DNA from: Taeniopygia guttata
Lineage: Eukaryota > Chordata > Aves > Passeriformes > Estrildidae
Assembly: GCF_048771995.1 (NCBI RefSeq)
Contig: NC_133059.1
Span: 3,833,001-3,897,000, forward strand
Reading direction: 5' to 3'
Length of the DNA: 64,000 nt
Under the pieces are notes generated by a model. It saw only the letters and a list, made by a program, of their open reading frames with translations. It was not told where the DNA came from and did no database searches. Below, one piece after another: positions 1-11,400 of this stretch. How positions within the stretch are numbered: the stretch's first letter is position 1; every line of letters starts with the position of its first letter. A program made the position numbers and the translations under genes.

Positions 1-282
1 GGATTTACCCCAAAAAATCCCACTGGGAAGGGAGAATGATGAGGGGAGGGGTCCCAAAATCACAGTGAGGAACGGAGATTTTGGGATCTTGGCTGGAAAA
101 TTGAGGGGAAAATGAAGATTTTAAGGGGTTTTGCCTCCAAAATGAGGGAAAAAAAAAAAGTTTTAAGGAGTTTTGGCCTTAAAAGGAAGGAAAAAACGGA
201 GCTGGAGGAATTTTTTCCATCCAGCCGAGCCAGGAGCGGAGGTTTGGGATGAGCTCAGGGGAAACGTCGCCGCGAGTTTTGT

Positions 283-535
283 TCCTGTCAAAACAAGCGG
301 AGAAATGAAAATTTCGGGATTTCCCCACCAAAACCAGCGGAAAAAAGAGAATTTTTTGGGATTTTTCCTGTCAAAACAAGCGGAGAAATGAAAATTTCGG
401 GATTTCCCCACCAAAACCAGCGGAAAAAAGAGAATTTTTGGGGATCTTTCCTGTCAAAACAAGGAGGAAAAAAAACTTCCAGGTTTGTTTTTTTTCCCCC
501 ACAAAACCCAGCAGGGAAATGAATTTTGGGGATTT
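283..535. repeat. 82-84-bp minisatellite
   Basis: Two near-identical copies and a diverged third begin at about 283, 367 and 449, each starting with CCTGTCAAAACAAG. No conserved coding potential was seen. It lies outside the BICRA transcript as modelled. Confidence 0.75.
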
Positions 536-694
536 TTCCTGCGAATCCGAACAGGAAAAGGGAATTTGGGGGATTTTTCCCAGGAAAACAAAAATCCCAA
601 ACTCCCAAAGAGGCGGAACCCCCAAAATTCCCGGGATTTCCTCGCTCCCGATCCCACAAAAATCCCTTTGCCCGGGGGGGTTTCGCCCATTTTC

Positions 695-835
695 AGCCCC
701 AAAATTCCCATTTTTCTGCCCCAAATTCCCATTTTCCACCCCAAAATCCCATTTTCTCCCCCAAATTCCCATTTTCCGCCCCAAATTCCCATTTTCTGCC
801 CCAAATTTCCCATTTTTCTGCCCCAAATTCCCGGT
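695..835. repeat. About 18-bp minisatellite (CCCCAAATTCCCATTTT)
   Basis: About eight degenerate copies of a C/A/T-rich unit. No gene feature was seen in or beside it. Confidence 0.75.
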
Positions 836-887
836 TTCCCCCCGGGCGCGGCCGGGGTGGGGCCGGCGCCGCTCCCGGACTTTCTTT

Positions 888-1270
888 TCCCGGAGTTTTT
901 TTTTTTCCCGGAGTTTTTCTTTTCCCCTGATTTTTTTTCCCCGGATTTTCTTTCCCGAAGTTTCTTTTCCAGGAGTTTTCCCCCCCTTTTTTTTTTTCCC
1001 CGGAGTTTTTTTCCCCCCGGGATTCTTCCCCCGATTGTTTTCCCGGGTTTTCTTTCCCGGATTTTTTTTTCCTGATTTTTTCCCCTGATTTTTTTTCCCC
1101 TGATTTTTTTTCCTGGATTTTTTCTCGGATTTTTTTTCCCGTTTTTTTTTTCCCGTTGTTTTTTTTACCTTTTTTTTTTTTTGTTGTTGTTGTTTTCTTT
1201 TTTTTTTTTCCCGAATTTTTTCCCCGGATTTTTATTCCCGTTTTTTTCCCGGTTTTTGTTTTCCCGAATT
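888..1270. other. Pyrimidine-rich low-complexity tract
   Basis: Long T runs alternate with CCCGG/CCCCGG blocks. No coding signal. It ends at a short CpG-rich unique segment. Confidence 0.7.
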
Positions 1271-1505
1271 TCGGTTCCCGACCTTTCCGCGGCGCTCCGG
1301 GGCCTCTCCCGCTCCTTTTTCCCGGGATTTCGCCCCAAAACCGCGGCCGCGGGTGCGGCTCTGAGCGGGGCCGCGGCGGCCGCGCCTCTAAACCCGCTCA
1401 TTTGCATAAATCTCCATAAATTTGCATCGAACGGGCAGCGCCGCCGTAAAAGCGCAACGGGGAATTAATGAGGTCATGAACGGGGCGGGGAGAAGTTAAT
1501 AAAGT
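1270..1505 (-). promoter_or_regulatory. CpG-rich unique segment with two perfect octamers
   Basis: One of the few non-repetitive stretches left of BICRA. Two perfect octamers (ATTTGCAT; ATGCAAAT on the minus strand) at 1400-1407 and 1420-1427 are exactly 20 bp apart. They sit beside a GCCGTAAAAGCGC element near 1442 and a CpG-rich block. In human the gene after BICRA is EHD2 in the same direction, so a minus-strand promoter here would fit a gene off the left edge. That is an inference; no exon was found. Confidence 0.35.
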
Positions 1506-1569
1506 AATTAATTAATTAATTAATGAGTGACGGGGGGGCCCCGGGGGGGGGAGCGAGGGACGAGCCCGG

Positions 1570-2000
1570 AGGGGCCCAAAAAATTCCAAAATTTTCCAAA
1601 AAATTCCAGAGGGTCCCAAAAAATTCCAGAGGGTCCCAAAGGATTCCAGAGATCCCAAAGAATCCCAAAATCACAAATCCCAAACCTCAAACCTCAAATG
1701 CCAAAATCCCAAACCCCAAAAACCACAAAAATCCCCAAACCCCAAAAATGCCAAACCCCCAAATCCCCAAAATTCCCAAAAATCCCAAAAACCCCCAAAA
1801 ATCACCCAAACCCCAAAACCTCCAAATCCCCAAACCCCCAAAATCCCCAAAATGCCAAACCCCAAATCCCAAAAACCCCAAAATCCCAAAATCCCCCAAA
1901 AATCCCAAATCCCAAAACCCAAAACCCCAAAATTCCAAAATCCCAAAATCCTCAAAAACCCCAAAAACCCCCAAAGCCCAAAGCCCAAAGCCCCGCGCCC
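1570..2000. repeat. A/C-rich minisatellite (AAATCCCAAAACCCC)
   Basis: Continuous degenerate 7-10-bp units of AATCCC/AACCCC type. Its long open frames are Pro/Lys-rich by-products of stop-free repeats and resemble no protein I know. Confidence 0.75.
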
Positions 2001-2030
2001 CAATTAGCGCAGCGCGTTAATTAAAAGGAT

Positions 2031-2036
2031 TTTAAT
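2031..2036 (-). terminator. Probable BICRA poly(A) signal (ATTAAA on minus)
   Basis: On the minus strand a unique segment with two TGTA elements leads into TGTAAATTAAAATCC. This is the first non-repetitive sequence after the BICRA stop and looks like a typical 3' end with the common variant hexamer. The cleavage site itself is not visible. Confidence 0.45.
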
Positions 2037-2109
2037 TTACAGCAGAAATAGGAAAGTTCCAGAATTCCGTACAAAACGCGCTATGGACAATAAATACAGT
2101 ACAAAACCC

Positions 2110-2880
2110 ACCGGGAATTCCGGGAATTTTGGGAATTCTCCTCTCAGAAATCTGGGGATTTTGGGGAATTTGGGAATTCTCCTCTCAGAAATTTGGGATT
2201 TTTGGGAATTCTCCACTCAGAAATTTGGGAATTTTGGGGATTCTCCTCTCGGAAATCTGGGATACGGGAGTTCTCCTCTTGGAAATTTGGGAATTTTGGG
2301 ATTTTTGGGAATTCTCCTCTCGGAAATTTGGGAACTCTCAGAAATTTGGGATTTTGGGGGATTCTCCTCTCGGAAATTTGGGAACTCTCAGAAATTTGGG
2401 ATTTTGGGGGATTCTCCTCTCGGAAATTTGGGAAATTTCCACTCAGAAATTTGGGGATTTTGCACTCGGAATTCGGGATATGGGAATTCTCCTCTCAGAA
2501 ATTTGGGAATTCTCCTCTCGGAAATTTGGGGAATTTTGGGAATTTTCCACATGGAAATTTTGGATTTGTGGGAACTCTCCTTTTGTAAATTTGGGAAATT
2601 TGGAGATTTTGGGAATTTTCCACTCAGAAATTTGGGGATTTTCCAACTCCGAAATTTGGGATTTTCGGGAACTCTCCTCTCGGAAATTTGGGAATTTTTG
2701 GGAATTCTCCTCTCGAAAATCTGGGAATTCTCCCCTTGGAAATCTGGGAATTTTTGGGAATTCTCCTCTTGGAAATTCGGGGATTTTGGGAATTCTGGGA
2801 ATTCTCCTCTCGGAAATTCAGCAATTTGGGGATTTTGGGAATTCTGCTCTTGGGAAAGCTCCGGAAACTCCAGAATTTGT
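2110..2880. repeat. About 35-bp minisatellite (TTCTCCTCTCGGAAATTTGG)
   Basis: More than 20 degenerate copies, inside the BICRA 3'UTR as modelled. Open frames of several hundred codons on both strands come from the repeat and lack any conserved family. Confidence 0.85.
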
Positions 2881-3129
2881 AAAAGAATAAAACAAAGGTG
2901 GGGGGGAATTTTGGGGCTTTTTTCCCTTTCTGGGGGAATTTTTGGGGCGGAACTTTTGGGATTTTGGGAACAAGCCCGGGAACGATCCCGGGAAATTCCG
3001 CTCCGGGGGGATTTGGGGGAAAAGGGGGGAAGGAGGCGGCTCCAGCTCCCGACCCCGGCGCTCCGAGGGATTCGGGATCTTCCCACGCTGATCCCGACCC
3101 GACCCCGATCCCGGGATTTTCCCTCTGTC

Positions 3130-3530
3130 CCGCCCCGACCCCGCAGGATTTGGGGTTTCTCATTCCCAACCCAATCCCGATGGATTTGGGGTTTCCTGTT
3201 CCCATCCCGCTGGATTTGGGGTTTCCTGCTCCCATCCCGATGGATTTGGGGTTTCTCATTCCCATTCCCACCCCGATCCTGATGGATTTGGGGTTTTCCC
3301 ATCCCGACCCTGATGGATTTGGGGTTTCCCATTCCCAACCCGACCCCCATGGATTTGGGATTTTCCCATTCCCAACCCAATCCCGATGGATTTGGGGTTT
3401 TCCCATCACGATGGATTTGGGGTTTCTCATTCCCAACCCAATCCCGATGGATTTGGGGTTTTCCCAACCCAATCCTGATGGATTTGGGGTTTCCCATTCC
3501 CATCCCGATCCCGCTGGGCCTGGGGCTCTC
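3130..3530. repeat. 30-40-bp minisatellite (GATGGATTTGGGGTTT)
   Basis: About 11 copies with variable CCCATTCCCAACCC spacers, within the BICRA 3'UTR model. Confidence 0.85.
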
Positions 3531-3639
3531 CCCGATCCCAGAAAAGCTCCGGAATTCCCACATTTCCCGTATTTCCCACGTTTCCCGCTCCCGTCTCTCT
3601 CCAATTTCCCGTTCCTCTCTCTGGGGCCGATCCGCATTC

Positions 3640-3812
3640 CCGAATTTCCCATCTGGGGGTTGATCCCGCATTCCTGAATTTCCCGTTCCTCCCTCTGGGG
3701 CCGATCCCACATTCCCGAATTTCCCATCTGGGGGCCGATCCCGCATTCCCGAATTTCCCATCTGGGGGCTGATCCCGCATTCCCGAATTTCCCATCCCGC
3801 ATTCCCGAATTC
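3640..3812. repeat. About 38-bp minisatellite (CCGAATTTCCCATCTGGGGG)
   Basis: Four to five copies alternating with GATCCCGCATT, in the BICRA 3'UTR model. Confidence 0.8.
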
Positions 3813-4214
3813 CCGCTGCTCTCCCCAGTCCCGGTTCCTGTTCTCGTTCCCGGTCCTGCTCCGATCCCGATCCCATTCCCGGTCCGATCCCGATCCCGTC
3901 CGTTCCTGATCCCGCTCCGTTCCCGGGATCCCGCTGCGCTCCCGTTCCCGTTCCCGATCCCGGTCCGATCCCGGTGTCCCGGTCCGATCTGCGCCTCCCG
4001 ATCCCGGTGTTCCGTTCCGACCCCGGCGCGTTCCCGGCGCGCTCCCGGTGTCCCATTCTGATCCTGGCGTCGCGGGGCCGTTCCCGATCCCGCTCCCGGT
4101 GCGTTCCCGGCGTCCGTTCCCGGTGTCCCGATCTGCCCGGGCTCTCCCGCTCCCGGCGCGTTCCCGGCGCGTTCCCGGCGCGTTCCCGGTCTCCGTTCCC
4201 GTCTCCAGCCGCCG

Positions 4215-5459
4215 TCATCTGGTGCACGTCCGGGCGGCGCCGAGGCCGCCGTTGTGGCTGGGGGGGGGCAGGAGGGGCTCGGCGCGGCGCGGCGGCGTGG
4301 GGAAGGGCGATCCGGCGCCTCCCGGTGCCGGGGCCGGTGCCGGCGGCGGGGCGGCGGCGCCGCGCGGCTGCTGCAGGTTGAGGATGCTGTCGATGGCGCT
4401 CTGCAGGTGCTCGCTCAGCGAATCGTCCCGCGGGCTCTCGCTGCTGAACGACGCCGCGTCCACCTCGGCCGCCTCCGCCCGCCGCCGCTTGCCGGCCCAC
4501 GGCGGCTCGGCCGCGCCGCCCTCCTCCTCCTCCTCCTCCTCCTCCTCCTCGTCCTCCTCGTCCTCCTCCTCGTCCTCCTCCTCCTCCTCCTCCTCCTCCT
4601 CCTCCTCCTCGCCGTCCGACGGCTCCTCCGGGGGCCCTTTCCCGGGCCGGATCCGCCCGGCGGATCCCGGGTCCCGGCGCAGCGCCGTGATCACCGGGCG
4701 GCGCTCCGAGCGCGGCGCCGCCGCCGCCGCCGGCGTGTCCCGGTGCTGGGGCATCTCCCGGTTCACCTCCCGGTTCGCCTCCCGGAGTTCTCGGTTGGCC
4801 TCCCGGTGCTGCCGGTTCAATTCCCGGTGCTCCCGGTTGATTTCCCGGTTGATCTCCCGGCCGATCTCCCGGTTGATCTCCCGCTGCTCCCGGTTGATCT
4901 CCCGGTTGATCTCCCGGTAGCTCTTCCTCAGCGGCAGCCGGCACGGAGCGGCTCCGACACCGCCGGCCTTGGGGAGCGTCGCCGTCGGCGCTTTCTTCTC
5001 CAGCGACCCGTTGAGCTGCGCCGCCAGCGCCGCGCCGGGGCCGGTGCCGGTGCCGGTGCCGGTTCCAGGCGGGATCCCCGGCGGATCCAGCGCCGTGTTG
5101 TGGATCACCTTGCTGAGCCCGGCCTCCTGCTTGATCTTCAGCTTGAGGCCGATGCGGCTCCGCGCCTCGTACGTCTTCATGGGCGGGCGGCTGCGCGACG
5201 GCAGCGCCTCCTCGGGGTCCCCTCCCCCCCGCGGGGGGTCCCCTCCCCCCCGCTGGGGGTCCCCTCCCCCCCGCTGGGGGTCCCCCAGCCAGGTGACGCT
5301 CGGGGAACCCCCCCCGTGCTTGATCAGCAGCTTGGGGGGCGCGGGAGGGGGAGGGGCGGGCGGGGGAGGGGCGGGGGAGGGCTGGGGGAGGGGCAGCGAG
5401 GAGGAGGAGGAGGAGGAGGAGGAGGAAGGGGGGAGGGGGTGGGAGCGGGAGGAGGAGGA

Positions 5460-5492
<33 letters not shown>

Positions 5493-8400
5493 GGAGACGT
5501 ATTCGTCTGCAAGGCAAAGGAGGAGAAGGGTTAATTAGAGCTCATTTACATGTTGGTGATGGCAATTCGGCCACGCCCCTTTTCCCACGGGGTTCGTCTT
5601 GACCCTTGATTGACCCCTTTTAATTGGCCGCTAATTAACCTTTGATTGGCCCTTAATTAACCTTTGATTCACCCTCGGTGTTTTCATGGGACTTTGACAC
5701 GTCCCAAATGCCAGGAATTCCACCCCCATTCCCACCGGGAATTCCACCCCAAACCCCGGGAATTCCACCCCAAACCCCGGGAACTCCATCCCGAATTCCA
5801 GGAATTCCATCCCAAACCCCGGGAATCCCACCCCAAACCCCAGGAATTCCATCCCAAATTCCAGGAATCCCACCCCAAACCCCGGTATTCCCTCCCCATT
5901 CCCGGTATCCCCATTCCTGGTATTCCTGGCATCCCCACCCCATTCCCGGTGTTCCCAGTATCCCCGTTCCCAGTATTCCCGGTGTTCCCGGTACCCCCGT
6001 TGGCCCCGCGCGCACCGGGCCGGTCCCGGGCCAGCTGCCGGTCGAGCGCCAGCGCCGTCTTCTCCTCCTGGATGAAGATCCGGTCGATCATCACCATCTC
6101 CGCCGAGGGGCTGGCGCGCTGCGGGCACGGCACGGGCTCGGCGCGGGGCCGGCGGATCCCGGGGGGATTGGGGGGATTTGGGGGGATTTGGGGGGATCTG
6201 GGGGGATTTGGGGGGAATCCGAGGGGATTTGGGGAATTTGGGGGGATCCAAAGGGATTTGGGGTGATCCCAGGGGGATCCATGAGGATCCAGGGGTGATC
6301 CCAGGGGGGATTTGGGGGGATCCCAGGGGGATTTGGGGAATTTGGGGGGATCCAGAGGCGATCCGGGGGTGATCCCAGGGGGGATCTGAAGGGATTTGGG
6401 GTGATCCAGGGGGATCCCTGAGGATCCAGGGGGATCCCGGGGGGGATTTGGGGAAATCCGGGGGGATCAGAGGGGGGATCTGTGAGGATCTGGGGGGGAT
6501 CCCAGGGGTGATCCTGGGGGATTTGGGGCGATCCCAGGGGGGATCCCGAGGGATTTGGAGCAATCTGGGGGGCTCTGGGGGGATCCAGAGGGATCCCGGG
6601 AGGATCCAGGGGGATTTGGGGTGATCCCAGGTGGGATCTGTGGGGATCCGGGGGAATTTGGGGAGGATCCGGGAGGGGGATCCGAGGGGATATGGGGTGA
6701 TCTCAGGGGGGATCCAGGGGGGATCCGGGGGAATTTGGGGGGATCTGGGGGTGATCCCAGGGGGGATCCGGGGGGATCTAGGGGAATTTGGGGAAATCCG
6801 GGGGGATCCGGGGGGATCCGGGGGGATTTGGGGAAATCCGGGGAAATCCGGGGGGATGCGGGGGGCCCCGGGGCTCACCCGCGACTCCTCGAGCAGCAGC
6901 AGCCGGTACTTGTTGAGCATGGCGCGGGTGCGGCGCAGGAGCTGCTCCGACACCGCCTCGAACTCCTCGTCCACTGCCGGGAGAAGCGGGAACGGTTTGG
7001 GAGCTGGGATTTGGGATTTGGGATTTCGGGAAGTGGGGGTGCGGGCTTTGCGGGGTGGGATTTGGGGGATTCGGGATTTGGGAATGAGGGAATGGGATTT
7101 GGGATATGGGATTTGGGAATGGGATATACCACGGCCCATCCCGACACCATTCGCAATATACCATGGCCTGTCCCAACACCGTATCGCGATATACCACAGC
7201 CTATCGCGATATACCACAGCCCATCCCAACGCCATATTGTGATATACCACGGCCTATCGCGATATACCACAGCCCATCCCGATGCCGTATCGCGATATAC
7301 CATGGCCTGTCCCAGCACCGTATCACGATATACCATGCCCTGCCCTGACGCCGTATCGCGATATACCACAGGCTATCGCAATATACCACAGCCCATCCCG
7401 ACGCCATATTGCGATATACCACAGCCCATCCCGATGCCGTATCGCGATACACCACATCCGTCCCCACGTACCGCGCTGGCAGTCGGCGCGGCCCGGCAGC
7501 ACGCCCTGGTAGACGTGGTAGGGCAGCAGGCGGCGCAGCGCGTCCCCCAGCGAGCGGAACGGCGCGCGCAGCTCCGGGTGCAGCACCGCGCCCTGGTGCC
7601 GGTGCAGCTGCTCCAGCAGGCTGCCAACGAGACGGGGTTTGGGGTGAGAAACGGCAGGTTTGGGAAAAATTAACGTTTGGGGTGAGAAATGGCAAATTTG
7701 GGAAAAAAAACGGGTTCGGGGTGAGAAACGGCAAATTTGGGTAAAATCACCGCGCCCTGGTGCCGGTGCAGCTGCTCCAGCAGGCTGGCAATGAGATGGG
7801 TTTGGGGTGAGAAACGGCAAATTTGGGCAAAACTGAGGGAAATCAATGGGTTTGGGGTGAGAACCAATGGGTTTGGGCAAAAGATGGAAAAAAGTCCACA
7901 TCTTTGGTTCAAACAGGGACAAAATTCCCCATTTGTGGCACAAACATGGACAAAAATCCCCATTTCTGCCAAAAACATGGACAGAATTCTCAATTTTTGG
8001 GACAAACCTGGCCAAATTCCCCATTTTTTTCACAAACATGGCCAAAATTCCCCATTTCTGCAAAAACATGGCCAAAATTCCCTTTTTTTCACAAACATGG
8101 CCAAAATTCCCCATTTTTGGCACAAACATGGCTGAATTCCCCATTTTTGGCACAAACATGGCCAAAATTCCCCATTTCTGCAAAAACATGGTCAAATTCC
8201 CCATTTTTTCACAAACATGGCAAAATTTCCCCATTTTTGGCACAAACATGGCCAAAATTCCCCATTTTTGGCAGAAATTCGGCCAAAATTCCCGGTTTTG
8301 GCACAGCCCTCCCCGCCCCGGCGGGAATCCCGGCGTTCCCGGCGCTCCCAGTGCTCCCAGTTCCTTACCAGGCCTCCTTACTGGGCTGCAGCAGCGGCGC

Positions 8401-11400
8401 CTTCGCCAGCGGCGCCTTCGGCTCCAGCTGCGGAGACAGCCCCGGGTTTGGGGTAAAAAACCGGGAATTTCAGCAATTCCCGTGTTTTGGGGTGAAATCC
8501 CACATTTTGGGGTGAAATCCCTGGGATTTTGGGGTGAATTCCCGGGATTATGGGGTGAAATCCCAGGTTTTGAGCTGCAATCTCAGATTTTAGGGTGAAT
8601 TTCTGGGATTTTGGGGTGAATTCCCAGGTTTTGGGGTGAATTCCCGGGAATTTGGGCAATTCCCACATTTTGGGGAGAAATCCAGGAATTTGGGGTGAAT
8701 CCCTGAGATTTTGGGGTGAATACCCAGGAATTTGGGCAATTCCCACATTTTGGGGGGAAATCCCTGGATTCGGGGTGAAATCCTGGGATTTTGGGCAATT
8801 CCCACATTTTGGGGTTAAATCCCAGAATTTGAGCTAAAATCTCAGATTTTTGGGTGAAATCCCAGATTTTGGGGCAAATTCCCAGGATTTTGGGACAATT
8901 CCCAGGATTTTGGGGTGAATTCCCAGGTTTTGGGTTCAATTCCCAGATTTTGGGGCGAATTCCCGGGATTTTGGGACTCACCGAGGGCGGGGCCTGGGGG
9001 CCCTTCCCCCCCCCCGAGGGTTGGGGGGGGCCCTTGATCCCGCCCGGCTTCGCCTGCGGAAAAACGGGAAAAAAAGTGGGAAAATGGGACAGAAATAAGA
9101 AAAAAAATGGAAAAAACTGGGAAAAATGGAAAAGAATAGGGAAAAAATAAGGGAAAAGTGGGGGGAAATAGGAAAGAATTTGGAAAAATGGAAAAAAATT
9201 GGGGAAAACAGGAAAAAATCAGGAAAAAATTGGGGAAAATGGGAAAGAAATGGGGCAAAATGGAAAAAAAATGGGGGAAATTGGGAAAACTGCAAAATTA
9301 ACAGGAAATTGGGGAAAAACTGAATTAAATTGGGAAAAATTGAATTAAAGGGGAGAAAATGGAATTAAATTGGGAAAAATTGAGAATGAAAGTGGAAAAC
9401 CTTGGAATTAAATTGGAAAAATAGAAATAAATTGGGGAAAACCTGAAATTAATGGGAAACATTAGAAATAAATTGGGAAAATGAAAACAAATTGGGAAAA
9501 ACTGGGAATTAAAGGGGAAAACCTTGGGAATAAAGGGGGAAAATTGGAAATAAATTCAGAAAATAGAAACAAATTGGGAAAAATTGGAAATACAATGGGA
9601 AAAACTGTGATTAAAGTGGGAAAACCTGGAATTAAACTGGGAAAAACTGGGATTAAATTGGGAAAAATGGAAATAAATTGGGAAAAAGCGGGATGAGAGA
9701 GGGAAAAGGTCGGAAAGCGACGGAGCCGCGCTCACCTGGCCGGGCTGGGGGGGGAGGGGCGGCCCCACCTTGCCGGGAGCCGGCGCCGATTTCCCGCCGG
9801 GAACGGCGACGGCGACGGGGACGGCGACGGGAACGGGAACCGGGACGGCCCCGGCGGCGATGGGAACGGGAACGGCGCCGGCAACGGCGGCACCGGCGCT
9901 GCAGAACGGCTTCGGATCCGCCGCCGCCGCCGCCGTGGCACCTGCGGGAGAGGGAAACCGGGAATGGCACCGGGAAACCGGGAATGGCACCGGGAAATTG
10001 GGAATGGGAAACCGGGAATGGCACCGGGAAATTGGGAATGGGAAACCGGGAATGGGAAACCGGGAAATTGGGAATGGCACCGGGAATTCCACTGGGAAAC
10101 CGGGAATGGCACCGGGAAATTGGGAATGGGAAACCGGGAATGGGAAACCGGGAAATTGGGAATGGGAAACCGGGAATGGGAAACTGGGAATGGCACCGGG
10201 AAACCGGGAATGGCACCGGGAATGGGGAATGGGAAACCGGGAATGGCACTGGGAATGGGGACACAGGAAACCAGGATTGGCACCGGGAACCTGGGAATGG
10301 GAAACTGGGAATGGCACCAGGAAACTGGGAATGGGAAACTGGGAATGGCACCAGGAAACTGGGAATGGGAAACCGGGAATGGCATCAGGAAACAAGGAAT
10401 GGCACCAGGAATGGCACCTGGAATTCCATCGGGAAATTGGGAATGGGGACACGGGAATGGCACTGGGACTTCCACTGGGAAATTGGGAATGGCACCGGAG
10501 AACTGGGAATGGCACCGGGAATGGGGACACGGGAAATTGGGAATGGCACCGGAAAACTGGGAATGGCACCAGGAGTTCCATTGGGAATGGCACTGGGAAT
10601 GGGGACACGGGAAATTGGGAACGGCAGCGCCGGGATTTCGGGATTTCGGGATTTCGGGATTTCGGGATTTTGGGATTCACCTGAGGCGGAGGCGCCGGCG
10701 GCTGCCAGGGCTGTGCCGGACGTTCCCGGAGCCGCCGACACCAGGACGGGCGCGGCCGGAGCCGGGAACGGCGCCGGGCTGGACGGGGGCGGCTTCGGCT
10801 GCAGGAGCAGCCCCTGGGGCACCTGCAAACCCCAAATCCCTCAGGAACGGCCCCAAAATCCCCAAACCCCGAAAAAACGGCCCCAAAAACCCCAAATCCT
10901 GAAAAAACGGCTCCCAAATCCCGAAAAAACAGCCCCAAAAACCCCAAATCCTGAAAAAACGGCCCCCAAATCCTGAAAAAACGGCCCCAAAAACCCCAAA
11001 TCCTGAAAAAACAGCCCCAAAAATCCCAAATCCTGTCAGGAACAGCCCCAAAACCCCAAATCCGTCAGGAACGGCCCCAAAATCCCCAAACCCCGAAGAA
11101 ACGGCCCCAAAAACCACAAATCCTGAAAAAAATGGCCCCCAAATCCCGAAAAAACAGCCCCAAAAACTCCAAATCCTGAAAAAACAGCCCCAAAAATCCC
11201 AAATCCTGTCAGGAATGGCCCCAAAACCCCAAATCCGTCAGGAACGGCCCCAAAATCCCCAAGAAACGGCCCCAACAACCCCAAATCCTGAAAAAACAGC
11301 CCCAAAAACCCCAAATCCATCAGGAATGAACCCAAAACCCCAAATCCAGCGGGATCCAAACCCCAAATCTCCCAAAAATCCCAAATCCCAGAGATTTGGG

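Larger units (their letters stand above)
2031..4214 (-). other. BICRA 3' untranslated region
   Basis: This runs from the stop codon to the ATTAAA hexamer. It is mostly minisatellite (three arrays listed separately) plus a C/G-rich GATCCCGGTCC tract at about 3820-4200. A UTR of about 2.2 kb depends on the poly(A) call; earlier cleavage is possible. Confidence 0.45.

Noticed and set aside
1671-3802. Long open frames on both strands (Pro/Gly/Asn-rich, 100-450 codons)
   Set aside because: They follow minisatellite periods, are open in several frames at once and match no known family.
3427-5517. A 696-codon Arg/Gly-rich minus-strand frame over the BICRA last exon
   Set aside because: It is in a different frame from the BICRA reading, which is fixed by the DEYVSS junction and the conserved C-terminus.
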